The translations under genes were made by a program, and so were the position numbers. The notes beneath the pieces were generated by a model. That model was not told the origin of the DNA, did no database searches, and saw only the letters and a list, made by a program, of their open reading frames with translations. This document shows positions 42,859 through 54,574 of a stretch of 64,000 bases of DNA, piece after piece (position 1 is the stretch's first letter; every line of letters starts with the position of its first letter). The stretch is taken from the NCBI GenBank assembly GCA_034096865.1, contig JAWQFJ010017435.1, forward strand, positions 1-64,000, given 5' to 3'. The DNA comes from Theodoxus fluviatilis. Lineage: Eukaryota; Mollusca; Gastropoda; Cycloneritida; Neritidae.

Positions 42859-45800
42859 ATGTCTGTCATCATCCGTCTACAGGGCCTAGCCCTCTCTGCC
42901 AACGCTGTGGACATTCGACAGTTCTTCCATGGGCTCCACATCCCAGCAGGAGGGGTCCACATCATAGGTGGGGCGAAGGGTGATGCTTTCATAGCCTTCA
43001 GCACAGATGAGGATGCCAGGCAGGCCATGATGAGAGCTGGCCAGCCTCTCAATGGGGAGGTGGTGCAGCTGTTTCTCAGCAGCAAAAATGAAATGCAGAC
43101 CGTTATCAACGAGGCCAGGGGCCCTCCTGCAGACAAGATTGGGCAGGGACCTATGGACCCACCAGGCATGATGCAACCGTCCTATGAGGGGGCAGGCCAG
43201 TATGACGAGGCTTATGGTAGTAGAGGGAATGATTGGGGTAACAACTATGGAGATTTCCAGAATAACAGGTCTAGAGGCAGCTACCCAGGGGACTTTCAGC
43301 AGCAGGGTCAGTCGGAGGACAGGAGCCCGGGTGACATGAGACGGCCAGGGATGGGGCCTGGAGGGTTTCCTGGGAGCAGACCAGGATTTCCAAATGAGTC
43401 GTCCCAGGGTTACAGGGAGGGTGGGGGCAGGGGATTCAGGGGGGGGCCCACCGACCAATATCCTGCAGAAAAGGGAGGCTTCCAACAGCTGGGAGAGTTT
43501 GGTGGTAGGGGAGACTTCAATCGCAATAGGGATGGTAGAATGCCACCAGGTATGAGGCAGGGTCCTGGGGATACAAGAGGGGGATTTGATGACCCAAAAG
43601 CACCAAGTGGAGGCTTTGAGAGACCCGGCGATCAGGCATCAGCAGGACAAGAGTCCTATGGGAGAACCAGACCCAGTAGATTCGACCCTGCCCCTGCAGA
43701 TGCTCCTTTCAGTGGCCCTGGCTATGATCAGCAACGAGGAGGTCCCCAGCCAGGCTTTGGAGGTCCTGCAGACCAGGGGGCGAGTGCTGCCCCCCGATTG
43801 ATGGGATTCAACCAGCCTTCCATGCGGGGAGGCCCAGGGTTTGATCAGAGCCCTGGCAAAGGCCCCGGCTTGGATCTCGGCAGAGCACCTGGGCAGGATC
43901 TATTGCTAGGGAAGCAGGCTGCAACTGAAGCACCTATGACCAGAGGAGGCCCAGACCCTGTAGCTGCACGAGGTCCAGATGCTTCCTCCATGAGTCGAGG
44001 TGGCCCTGACGTCTTGAGTCGTGGAGGTCCAGAGCCGCTATTGCCTCGGAGTGGACCTGAAGCACCCATGAACAGAGGCCCTGGATTTGACCAAGGTCCA
44101 GTCAGAGGATCTGATTTCAGCATGCCACCAGTACGAGAAAGGGGCTTTGATCAGGGTCCCGGCAGGTTTGACGATGACAGAACCAAGAGAGCTCCTTCAG
44201 AACCAAAGAGGGAGGGAGGTCCTGGGGTGGGCTTTGATGACCCTCGAGGCCTTGATGGAGGCAAGCCCGGATTTGACCTGATGAGAAGTCCACGAGGAAG
44301 AGGAGGGCCATTCAATGAGCCAGCAGAAGGGTTTTATCCCCCAGGACGCTCTCACTTTGGCCCTTCCCGAGAGGCGCGACCTGGTTTTGAGATGGACCCT
44401 ATGCATGGACGAGGCCCAGAGGGACCTGGCATGGAACGTGGACGAGGCCCAGAGGGACCTGGCATGGAACGTGGAGGAGACCCAGACTACCGACAGGATC
44501 AGCGTGGATTCCCACCTCGCTCTGGGAACTTGCCACCCTCTGGCTTTGGACGGGGGCGGGGGCCACCAGAGGACCCTGCAGCTGAGATGAAGAGAGGACC
44601 AGATGCTCCCCAGGCTGACCATGACTTCAGAAACCCGTTTGGCGGGCCTCCCAGTTCTGAGAAGCCTCAAGACTTGGACACTAGGCACCCAAGATTGGAA
44701 CCACCGGGTGACAGGTACAGATTATATAATTTACAGGCAAAATACCCTCTCAGTAAGCTTCCAAGGAAGTCTTTTAAAAATAGTTTTAATAAGCTCACGG
44801 GAAAGATATGGGTTCTGTTAATGACTGCTTCATTTTTTTACATTATGGAAGATGGTGATGTTCCAGTGATTGTGACTTTTCTTCTTATCTGATCATCTTT
44901 ATGTGGGTTCTGGCATAGGACAATGCTTTTACCAGTTGGACTGTGAAGAAAAAAGAGGACATCATGCCAAGAGATTAAAAAAAGTGTTCATTTGACATGT
45001 TAAATTGGAAATTTTAAGTGGCCTTTATAAATCACTGGGCAAATTGTATCAATAACACTTCATAGTCATGGACAGGTAAATCGGTGTGAAAGCCCTGATC
45101 TGCATGTCTGTCATGGGGCTTGACAAAAAGAGTATGGGTGCTGAAATGCCTTCATGAGGGATTATGCTGTGGATTGCACTGCACTGTGTTGACATGATTA
45201 GCTTCTTTGATACTCCGGTATGTCAGTACAGGAACGGGGAAGTGCAACCTCCAGCACCTGCAGAATTAAAGGGGTGTTCTTTAGCTTCTTGCTTTGAGGG
45301 TTTGATTTGAAAGCATGTTGAAATGGTTGACATAAAAGGAAATTTTGCTTTACTGAAAGACATGTACTCTTGCACATACACTTGAACATGGGATTTGTTA
45401 TGATGGTATTTTTGTCGTAGGTCGATAACTTGAAAGCCTTCAAGCTATCGCTAATCCAGTCTTGTTCACCTCGGCAGGTTTGGGCGAGGGCCTGAGAGGC
45501 ACCCTGAGGACCCCAGAGCCATGGACATGCACCAGGCTGGGCTCCATGGAGGACCACCTATGGGGCGGATGCGACCAAGCCGCTTTGGGCCCCCACACAT
45601 GGCGGAGGAGTACCCCAGGCAAGACTGGGACCAGGAGTGGAATGCCGACAGCCATGGGGATCCTGTTGAAGATGGCAGGTGGCAAGATGCAGGGCCAGCC
45701 CAGCCTGGATTCCGCGAGAGGGAAGGAGGACCTCCTGTCCCACCTTCAGGGCCCCCTTCCCGAGGCCTCCTAGGGGACGCACCTCCTGGTATGGGCCGAG

Positions 45801-47833
45801 GAGTGGGTCGCGGGATTCAGGATCATGACAACAGGCCACCACTGGGCCGGGACCCCTATGCCATGGATGCAGAGGGTGTTGCAAGTGCCATGGACTATGA
45901 CAGGGGGAGAATGGACTTTGAGATGGAAGGTCGCCGACCTAGGTTTGAGAGGGGTGGGGGCCGCTACCCTGAGGATCCTTACATGACCAGGGGGGACTTC
46001 AGAGGCCCAGACTTCAGGGCACCTGATGGCCGAAGAGGCTTTGGTCCAGAGGGTAGGGAGGCAGACCACTGGCCAGAAGACTTTGGTCCACGACATGGTA
46101 CACTCCTAGACAGGGACAACCGGTTCCCTCCAGGGCGATACCCTGGCAATGGTCCAAGAGGATTTGAAGATGAAGGACGTGGCTTGAAGCGCCCTGCTCC
46201 TGCTGATGCAGAGGCCAAGTACGTTTTGGTGAAGAATATGCCATTTTCTTTTGCCTACAAAGATGTGAGGAGGACTTTCTCTGGATGTGAGATCCCCTAT
46301 GATGGACTGAAAATGATCAATGATGAGGGTGGACGCCGCACTGGTTGTGCCAAAATCATGTTCACTACAGCTGAATTTGCAGCTAAGGCCCTTGCCGTTG
46401 ATGGCCAGATGGTACAGGGGCGCAAGATCACTGTCATACCATGCACTCAGCAAGAGTTTGAAGAAGCTGTCGACTCCTTTTTGCCAGAGAATGTTCCAGC
46501 TCCCGGCCCACCTACATTTGGCAAGCGGCCAAGGCCAGATGACGAACCCAGGGAAGGCAGACCCCCACGGATGGATCGTGATGCCAGAGACAGAGATAAT
46601 CGAGGAGACAGAAGCAGGAATTCCAGGGAGAGGGGATCTTCCAGGGAGAGAGATCGTTCTCGTGACTCGCGAGAATACAGAGGCCGCCGAGATACCAGGA
46701 TGGACACCAGAGGAGACTCAAGAGATGATAGCCGGGGAGATTCAAGGTCATCTCGGGACGATAGGTCCGACAGGAGTAGCATGGTAGCACAGCTCAAAGG
46801 ATTCACTCCGTCTGTCACAAAGTCAGATGTTCAGCGGTTCTTGGGCAGCATTCGAGTGTCTGATGGTGGCAACGCAGTCTACATAGAAAGGGATGAAAAA
46901 GGACTGTGCACAGGTTGTGTGATGGTGGAGCTCTCCACCTACAGGGACTTCAGAGACACCCTGAACTGCCATGGGCGAAAGTTTGGTCCTCGTTGCATTG
47001 AGGTCACTGTGGGCAAAAAAGAAGATCTCAGAGCCTTGCTTGAGAAGCAGAAAGAAGGCAAGGCTGCAACTCCTGAGGCAGCACCCAAAGATCAGCCCAA
47101 GGCAGGAGATGCCCCTTCCAACCCACCCCAGCAGGACCAGCCCTCGGGAACTAATGGAGCAACCAAGACCCAACCTTCCCTCAAGCAGCCAGGCGAAGCC
47201 ACTGACAACAAGGACATGCTCAACTTCTATGGGGTGCACTTGCAGGGATTGCCAGCTCTTGTTACTTTCCGTGACCTCAAGGAGTTCTTCAAGGACCTCA
47301 GCATTGCCCCCCGTGGCATGCAGTTGGTGCATGATGGTGCTGGCAAACCTCTGGGAGAGGGTTTTGTGGAGTTCACGTCCCTGGCTGACCGAGACAAGGC
47401 ACTGCTTCGGAACAAGATGACTATTGGGCGCCATGTTGTGAATGTCCGTATCACATCTAAGATGGAGATGATGGACATGCTTCGTCGAGCACGCAACTCT
47501 GGTGGGCCCCCGATGGGCCCTGGCTCTGGACCAGGAATGGCCCACCCAGAGGCAGACAACCCCATCCCCCCTGGCATTCTCAACAGCCAGTGGTACTACC
47601 TGCGCTGCAACAACTTCCCCACCAACGTCACCATTGGCGAAATCATGAACTTCTTCCGTGGATACAGTGCCATTCCGGAGTCCATCCGTCTGCACTACAG
47701 CGGTGATGGTTCTCCCACAGGCAATGCTGTGGTTGGCTTCATGAACAAGCCTGAGGGCATGCGAGCCTTTCAGGAACTGAACCAGCGACCTTGCAAGGGG
47801 AACGTCATCACCCTGAGTCAGGCTTCATTCTGA
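42859..47833 (+). CDS. RBM12: RNA-binding protein 12 / 12B-like, five RRMs
   Basis: Coding exons are 42859-44714 and 45478-47833, joined in phase 2 (CAG/GTACAG ... GGCAG/GTTTGG), giving 1403 aa. The start is MSVIIRLQGL, matching the vertebrate MAVVIRLxGL start. An in-frame ATG at 42808 lies upstream of a strong acceptor (TTGGTGTCTTGCAG at 42832-42845), so it is probably intronic. RRM1 spans about residues 1-80 (GGVHIIGG, GDAFIAF). Residues 95-865 are Gly/Pro/Arg/Asp-rich, with RGP and FDxGP repeats. RRM2 is about 866-945 (YVLVKNMPFSF). An Arg/Asp/Ser-rich stretch at 985-1053 (RDSRE type) precedes RRM3 at 1054-1135. RRM4 is about 1201-1280 (GEGFVEF). RRM5 is 1324-1403 (YYLRCNNFP, GNAVVGF) and ends at the C-terminus, as in vertebrate RBM12/12B. 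Likely a nuclear RNA-binding or splicing-related protein, by family. Synteny favours RBM12B. The first-exon ORF runs on into the intron as far as 44892, which is readthrough only. Confidence 0.95.
44715..45477 (+). other. Coding intron of the RBM12-like gene
   Basis: This 763-bp phase-2 intron starts GTACAG and ends CACCTCGGCAG. It is AT-richer than the flanking exons, and reading through it hits a stop at 44892. Human RBM12 and RBM12B have an uninterrupted coding region to my knowledge, so this is an extra or ancestral intron inside the low-complexity region. Confidence 0.85.
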
Positions 47834-48140
47834 GTTCCTGTTCCTGGCATCCCAGGTCTGAGGATCAATGTGGCAAGTATGTCTCTCCTGCCTTGTTCCC
47901 ACTGCCTATCTATCTGTCCAAGAGGCACAGAGCAGTGTGGTCAGGTTTTGTTTTATAGTGGAAATCAGGTTGCCTGTGATTCAGACAGCTGTGAGAAACA
48001 TGCCCAACTCATTCATTGTCGTCTGTTAAACAGTCACTTTCTTGCTTCACTTTGAAGGATCCAGTATCGAGAAATTGTCACCATTTGTGCACTGAAAAAG
48101 GAAGTCACGACTGCTAAATTAACGTTTATTGTTAATAAGC
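47834..48140 (+). other. RBM12-like proximal 3'UTR
   Basis: No AATAAA or ATTAAA lies between the stop and the foldback. The first clear AATAAA downstream in this strand is near 49700, so the transcript probably extends through the foldback. Confidence 0.4.
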
Positions 48141-49230
48141 TGAATGGATATCAGTTTCCACTGAGAGACAGCACTATATAAATGGTCAAAATGTCATTTC
48201 CTGGTGATTCTGACTTGTGAGCATTTTTTTGTTGTTTCAACCCTCTGCAATGTAATTGCAATAGTCTCTCCATTTAAAACATGCTAGAAAATGTGTAAAA
48301 ATGCGAAGAAAGAACCATACCCCTCTGAGAATTTTTGCTGGCACTATTGGAAATACATAGAAGATGGAAAAAGCAAGTGTTCCCAAGATTTCTTTTTTTC
48401 ACGTTTTCACATTAACTACTTTTTTCCCCATTGAGCTTAAGTAGGTCATCTGTTAGTTATTCAAATAACATGTAATTTTATATCTTTCTAAAAAAATGTA
48501 CAGCTCTTAAACTATATGCAGCAAAATTTTAATTTTGGTTTCCTTAGATTTGTCATTTCAATATCTAAAACTTGTTACATCCTTTTGGGAAAATTCCAAA
48601 TACTTTTGAAAGGATATTTACTTATTTAATTTACTCAAAAGAATCTCCATTTTAAGAACTTGTTTAATGTATAGCTGCTGACCTAGGGGCTAATATTTCA
48701 AACCCATTTGACAAAATGTTGCTACATGCATAAAGAAAACACACTGAAAATACTGATCTGTACAATATATTCTGCATAATTTCAAGTTCACAAAAAGTAG
48801 TTTGCATAAAGAAAACACACTGAAAATACTGATCTGTACAATATATTCTGCATAATTTCAAGTTCACAAAAAGTAGTTTGCATAAAGAAAACACACTGAA
48901 AATACTGATCTGTACAATATATTCTGCATAATTTCAAGTTCACAAAAAGTAGTTTACGAGAAAAAGTGAAAAATAGAAACCTTTGGAAAACTTGCTTTTT
49001 CCATCTTCTATGTATTTTCAACAGTGCCGGCAAAAATTATCAAAGGGGTAAGGTTCTTTCTTTGCATTTTTACATGTTTTCTAGCACGTTTTAAGTAGGG
49101 AGACTATTGGAATTACATTGCAGAGGGTTGAAACAACTCAAAAATGCTCGTAAGTCAAAATCCCCTGAAAATGACATTTTGACCATCTTTATACCCGTGT
49201 CTCCCCGTATAGTTTGACGTATAGCACCAA
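48140..49230. mobile_element. Long foldback element in the RBM12 3' region
   Basis: The left arm (about 48140-48440; ATGGTCAAAATGTCATTT, ACCCTCTGCAATGTAATTGC, GAAGATGGAAAAAGCAAGTG) is inverted in the right arm (about 48943-49230; GCTTTTTCCATCTTCTATGT, GCAGAGGGTTGAAACAAC, AAATGACATTTTGACCAT). The loop contains three copies of a 76-bp repeat. No protein is encoded. The likely origin is a MITE or foldback transposon. Outer boundaries are approximate. Confidence 0.8.
48727..48954 (+). repeat. 76-bp tandem repeat, 3 copies
   Basis: TGCATAAAGAAAACACACTG, AAAATACTGATCTGTACAAT and AATTTCAAGTTCAC are repeated three times with almost no change, in the foldback loop. Confidence 0.95.
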
Positions 49231-49379
49231 TGACCTAATACAACTGCGCTGTGCCTGTGATATTAATTCCTTACTCTTCATCTCTGTTAAATTTTGAGAC
49301 ATGTGTATTGTTCTCATGCTCTAAGTTTATGACCCGAGTCTTTCCCATTTTTCTAATTGTTAATGTCCCATCTCTGCTT

Positions 49380-49493
<114 letters not shown>

Positions 49494-49609
49494 CTGTATG
49501 GTGGGAGTCCTTCAAAAGTTTGAATTCATGTCAAATTATTTGAATTTAATTTTAAGAATTTGATTCAACTATCCAGACTTAATGAAGTGACTGCTTTTTA
49601 ATGTTGGAC

Positions 49610-49900
49610 ATCAAAAAGGCCAAGAAGAAAAAAATCGTGGTTATGGTAACCTAACCATCCCTACTTTTTTCTGTCGGTCTTTTTTTTCAGTCATGCAAAA
49701 TAAAATAAAAAAAGAAAGGGAAAAAAGGGGGGGGGGGGGGGGGGGGAAGAAATTGGTGGTAAACAATGAACTGCATGCTGATCCATCTTCCCTGTGCTAT
49801 GAGTGGAAAATCCAGTAATTAAGTTAGTAGAAGTGTTTTCAGCAAAAGAGATATGTTGATTTATGCTGAAACTGGCCTCCTCTTAAAGTTTTTTTGTTGT
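49610..49900. repeat. Dispersed GTTATGGTAACC repeat, copy 3
   Basis: GTGGTTATGGTAACC, a T-run, G20 (49727-49746), GGTGGTAAACAATGAACTGC, ATGCTGATCCATCTTCCCTG and AGAAGTGTTTTCAGCAAAAG. This is the uninterrupted version of copy 2. Confidence 0.6.
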
Positions 49901-50184
49901 CAATGTGACCACAACTATTTCTTTTTTTGTTTGCTTAATTGATAAATTCAAGAGTAAGTCTTATGAATAAGAAAATCCCTACTGTAGTAACGGGTTAGGA
50001 CTGATACTCACTTCCATGTAATCATAAACAGAGATGGAGGTGCTTTCAGCTCTAGCAAGCATGACTGACTTTGGAAGTCAGTCTGGTCTCAGTGCATAGC
50101 CTGCATAAGCCCACTTTTCAGCTCCAGTATTGGTCAAACTGACCTCTCTATAATCCAGGCTAGTTTGCAGATCATTCTGAAAAA

Positions 50185-50470
50185 AACTGGGTGCAGATGG
50201 GTATGAATGTAAATGTGGGAAAGCACTATAGAGAAACATCACATATTAAATGAAAATATTGGATACAGATGGGTATGAATATAAGAATGAAAAAGAAATT
50301 AGACAAAATATCAGATGGAATGGGAAGCCTGGGTGCTGGTGGGTATGAATGTAAGAATGGAAAAGAAGTTAAGAGAAACCTCAAAGATAAACCGGAAAAA
50401 TAACGGCATAAAACGGGAGTGCAGATTTGAATGTAAGACTAAGAGTGGGGAAAAAATCATGGCTGCTCAA
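50185..50470 (+). repeat. Degenerate tandem repeat, about 70 bp x 4
   Basis: GGGTATGAATGTAAGAATGG and GAGAAACCTCA-like modules recur at about 70-bp spacing. Confidence 0.5.
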
Positions 50471-50734
50471 ATCAGGAAAAGCGTTTATGTTTTTAAAAAA
50501 GTTTTTGGTGTCTAGAACCAAGAGAGAGGTGTTCATCGAATCTTACTTTGGAAGACTTGTATTTACCACAGGATGAAAGCCCAAGAAGAAATGGGATAAT
50601 GCCACATAAAGGACAACTTCACTGTTGAAAAACAAATCTCTACGTAGACATTAATGTGTGTCTCCGCGTGAATGCATGTACACAAACACATCACATTTGC
50701 ATGCACATTTACTATTTCTTATTTCTTTCTTCTG

Positions 50735-50736
<2 letters not shown>

Positions 50737-50767
<31 letters not shown>

Positions 50768-50769
50768 GC

Positions 50770-50850
<81 letters not shown>
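50737..50850 (+). repeat. (TGTC)n-(TC)n microsatellite
   Basis: Five TGTC units followed by about 75 bp of TC. Confidence 0.95.
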
Positions 50851-50853
<3 letters not shown>

Positions 50854-52300
50854 GCACTGCTTACATTCCTCAGAATGCCAGGGTATTAGAAGTTAAAGCA
50901 TGTACATAGTCATTGTAAGAATGGATACAGCACACAGCCAAGCAGTTTTCACTTTCAGTCCTCAGTGCCTCTCTTGATTACTACATATAACTCTATTAGG
51001 ACAGTGGCAATGATACACCCAACAAACTTATCACCCTCACTCTATAGAAAAAGAATGCTGCAAGAGTGTTTACAAGGAAGTTTGAGGACTACACTTGTTC
51101 CTGTGAAGACTGTCTGCCATTTTGCTCCTTTGGGAGTTTCTTGGCCTTTCATCTGCAAAGTTAATGACTGATCTTCATTCACATTGGTTTCAAATCTAAA
51201 TTCATTTTGGGAAATTTCCGTCTTGTTTCCCCCAAACAACAATAATAATAATAATAATACAGACTATTTCTACGCACGTTCCTTCCCTAATACTTAGTAA
51301 TAGGCAAGCTCATGGCGTTTACAATGAGAAAGTCTACACTCATACAAAGCATTCTAACACTCGCACACTGTACAGTTGATATAAAAGAAAAATTAAATAC
51401 AATACAATTAATTAAGTAGCATGCAATAAACAAAACACGAAACATAAAAGAGGCGCATTGTGAAGCACTTCACTGCTCGTCAGGAAAGACTGACCGGAAC
51501 AGGTGTGTCTTGAGAGAGGTTTTGAACTGGGACATGGAATCAGTGACGGACAGGGAAAAGTAGGCTATTCCACGTTACAGGGCCGATGTAAGAAAAAGCT
51601 CGCTGTCCTTGGATTTTCTTTTGTGACCAGGGGCATTTAATGTTTTGGTGTCTGCAGCTGAATGGTTATTTCTAGCGGGGGTGTAGAGCACCCAGTATGT
51701 GCCCTGAGCCATGCAGTCACCCCCCCAGGACTGTTTGGTAGATGTCGGACTTCTCTAATGACAATGCTGCACTGATTCTGTTAGGTGATCATGTCTGCTC
51801 TGTGGATCATTCATTGGTGCCCTCACTGGGTCTTGACTTCATCGGGGGAATCGACTCATCAAATCTTCAAGGAAGTGGAAACACTGAATGATTGCTTTGT
51901 TGAGAAACAGAATTATCATCGTTCTGTTGTCTTGCCTCTCCCCAGCATCATGCTTCATAAAACCTGCTGCCACTACATGTGCACAAACTCAGGGCATCTG
52001 ACATAGTGACTGACTGGATGACTGACAGGTCAACAATGGATTCCAAGCAATGACTGGAATTGTTGACATGCCTTGGATTTCTACACCTGGGTGGAGATGG
52101 AATATTCAGAGTATAATAAAGAAAATCATTGCAATGTATTTTAAGAATACTGGAGTAAGAATGGTTTTCCACCCATCCATCAACTTGGGAAGGAATGAAA
52201 TGGTCATCTTGAAGAAAGAAAGAAAAAGAAGAAAAAGCACAGTGGATAGTATGGAGCATCTGTGGACTTCAAGGAGTTGTGTGCCTCCATGAGATAAATC
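50851..52300. other. Intergenic, no gene recognised
   Basis: Only short ORFs are present. A stretch at 51480-51720 (AACAGGTGTGTCTTGAGAGA, TTCCACGTTACAGGGCC) has the look of a dispersed repeat but no second copy is in the window. Confidence 0.4.
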
Positions 52301-52301
52301 G

Positions 52302-52391
<90 letters not shown>
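52301..52391 (+). repeat. (TG)n microsatellite
   Basis: Pure TG interrupted by two TTTG units. Confidence 0.97.
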
Positions 52392-52415
52392 ACGAGCATG
52401 CATGGATGCAATTGT

Positions 52416-53022
52416 GGTCAAGAGTACAGAGGTGGTGAGTATTGGTGTGACAGAAATATTTCAAAATAAACTTTCTATCCAGTAATGATACACTCTTCAT
52501 TTCACATAAATATGATGCATTAGGTGATGTCTAAACTGTACAGAAAAGAAAAACTGAATGCAATCTTTAGTTTAGTTGTATTTGAAGAAGACAGTTTGGA
52601 GTCTCATCTTAACTTGACACCACCACTCATTCAGAAAAAGAGCCACAAAAGATAAACTATTCAACACAAAACTTTATTGCAGCTTCAACATCCAAGTATT
52701 AATGATATTTTTGCTCCTAGGTCAAGAAGAAATGAAATAAAACCATAATTGTTAGTCAAATTAGAGGTTAGCATTCGTCTTAACTCAACTTTACACTGCA
52801 GCCAATTTTCATGTCACACTTTGGTGTCAAGTTAAAATGAGACTCCAAGCTGTCTTCCAACTAAACTAAACATTGCATTCAGTTTTTTCTTTTCTGTACA
52901 GTTTAGACATCACCTAATGCATCATATTTATGTGAAATGAAGAGTGTATCATTACTGTATCAGACAGTTTATTTTGAAATACTTGTGTCACACCAATACT
53001 CACCACCTCTGTACTCTTGACC
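52416..53022. mobile_element. Foldback element, arms about 205 bp
   Basis: The left arm 52416-52623 (GGTCAAGAGTACAGAGGTGG ... TGATGCATTAGGTGATGTCT ... TTAACTTGACACCA) is repeated inverted at 52822-53022 with more than 90% identity by eye, around a 198-bp loop. TG-rich sequence lies outside both arms. No ORF of interest. Confidence 0.85.
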
Positions 53023-54352
53023 ATGTACATACTTGTTTGCATACATGCAGAAATGTATGCAAGCACATGCATGTGCATGTGTGCAGGCATGCACATGTGT
53101 GTGAGTTCCTGTGTGTGTACTTGCATACATGAAGAAAACCAGTGTGTGTTGTGTGCATTGTGCATATGATCACAGAAAGATGAGATGGATGCCTTATTAA
53201 AGAGAAGACCCTGCAAGATAGGCTATCATCCCCATCTTCTTCATGCAAGCAACTCTGACTGACATGTTTTATGAGGGCATGTGCAGACTAGAATAAGGAA
53301 ATTAAATATACTTTTTCCATTATTCTGTGAGCTAAAGTGATGCTGAGTTCTTCCCAGCAAAGGAGATAAACCTGGGTGTTGATGCAAACATGGCATGGCT
53401 GACATGACATCTGCTCTAGAAAGGGACACCTTGCCTGCAGGAAGTACACACGGAGACTTGTACTTAGACAAGGAAGACTGGACACATGGACTGACAGACA
53501 TCTGCAACAGCCTCACAGCAAGTTAAATTACGCATACCTTCCAGTTCATGCATATCAATTGTGTGAAACACCGAGCTCATCAACCTTGGAAAGAGAGAAT
53601 GTTAAAACAACAACAAAAGAAATAACACTTTGAGGTAGGCAGGAATGAGATTAGAAATGCTGTGACTGAACATGAACAGAGCTTCAAATGTGCAATAACT
53701 GCTACACTGGTACAAGACCCGATGTTAAATAGAAAAGGGGTGGATACGGGGGGGGGGGGGGGGGGGGGGGTAATGGGAGCGGGGGGGGACTGCTACTGCA
53801 GATGTAAAAGCAGGAGTGGGCATGATATAGCTACATCTAAGGGCTTCTCTTGAGTGCTTCAAAACTGATGACCTTCAAATGCACAGAACACACCTTCAGG
53901 GAGCCTACTTGGTGAAGATGGATTTTTGGTATTGAAGACACAAGGATGAATTTCTAGCCATGTTTGACTGGGTCTACATATTAGTTAACTAGATGAACCT
54001 TATCAACAATTACATATATACTTCATCATACATACAGTGGCTGATCACTCCTTACTACAGCAGTTGCATGGATAAATTGCCACAAGCTCTTCAACTTGCA
54101 TGCCATAAAACGGTTCCAGAAGTTTATTTATTTTAACCTTCTTGTCTATGAAAATTGTTTTTTAAGTTCTAAGGTTGCCACTTGGTCATTGTCATGCCTA
54201 AGATCATTCTAGACCACTAGAGACTTCGCCTGCCAGCAAAAGAGTCTCTAGCACAGTTCATATCATGTGATGGAGGGATTCTGTCTGAAATATGCAAATG
54301 AAGGTCACACGAGAGGCTTGAGTGATAGTTCTCTGCTCCCTGACATATGCCG
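53023..54352. other. Intergenic, no gene recognised
   Basis: Contains a G23 run (53748-53770). ORFs do not exceed 91 codons. Confidence 0.5.
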
Positions 54353-54574
54353 TTAAGCCATTATGACCTACAGCGTGTGATGAAAATGGCTTCCTAAAAC
54401 CTGAGGTTTTTTCAGGAGAAAAAAAAGTCAACAACGCTCATTAAAAAAATGTATATCTTCACTTCTACACTTCCTAGAAACAAGAAGTACACCACTGTCA
54501 AATGCGACGTCTGCGTAGCATCCGGTCTGAAAGGGAGATTAATGCGCGCGTATCATCCGGTCATAATGGGTTAA
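54353..54574 (-). mobile_element. TTAA MITE family M, copy 2
   Basis: TTAA at both ends; the termini GCCATTATGACC and GGTCATAATGGG differ from copy 1 only at the first base. The interior (CTTCACTTCTACACTTCCTA, GACGTCTGCGTAGCATCCGG) matches the reverse complement of 21260-21482. Confidence 0.8.

Noticed and set aside
46823..47695. 290-codon minus-strand ORF opposite the RBM12-like gene
   Set aside because: Shadow of the strongly supported plus-strand RRM coding frame.
45521..47833. Exon 2 of the RBM12-like gene as an independent 770-aa gene
   Set aside because: The upstream ORF with RRM1 joins in phase through a GT-AG intron and the five-RRM order matches one vertebrate protein.
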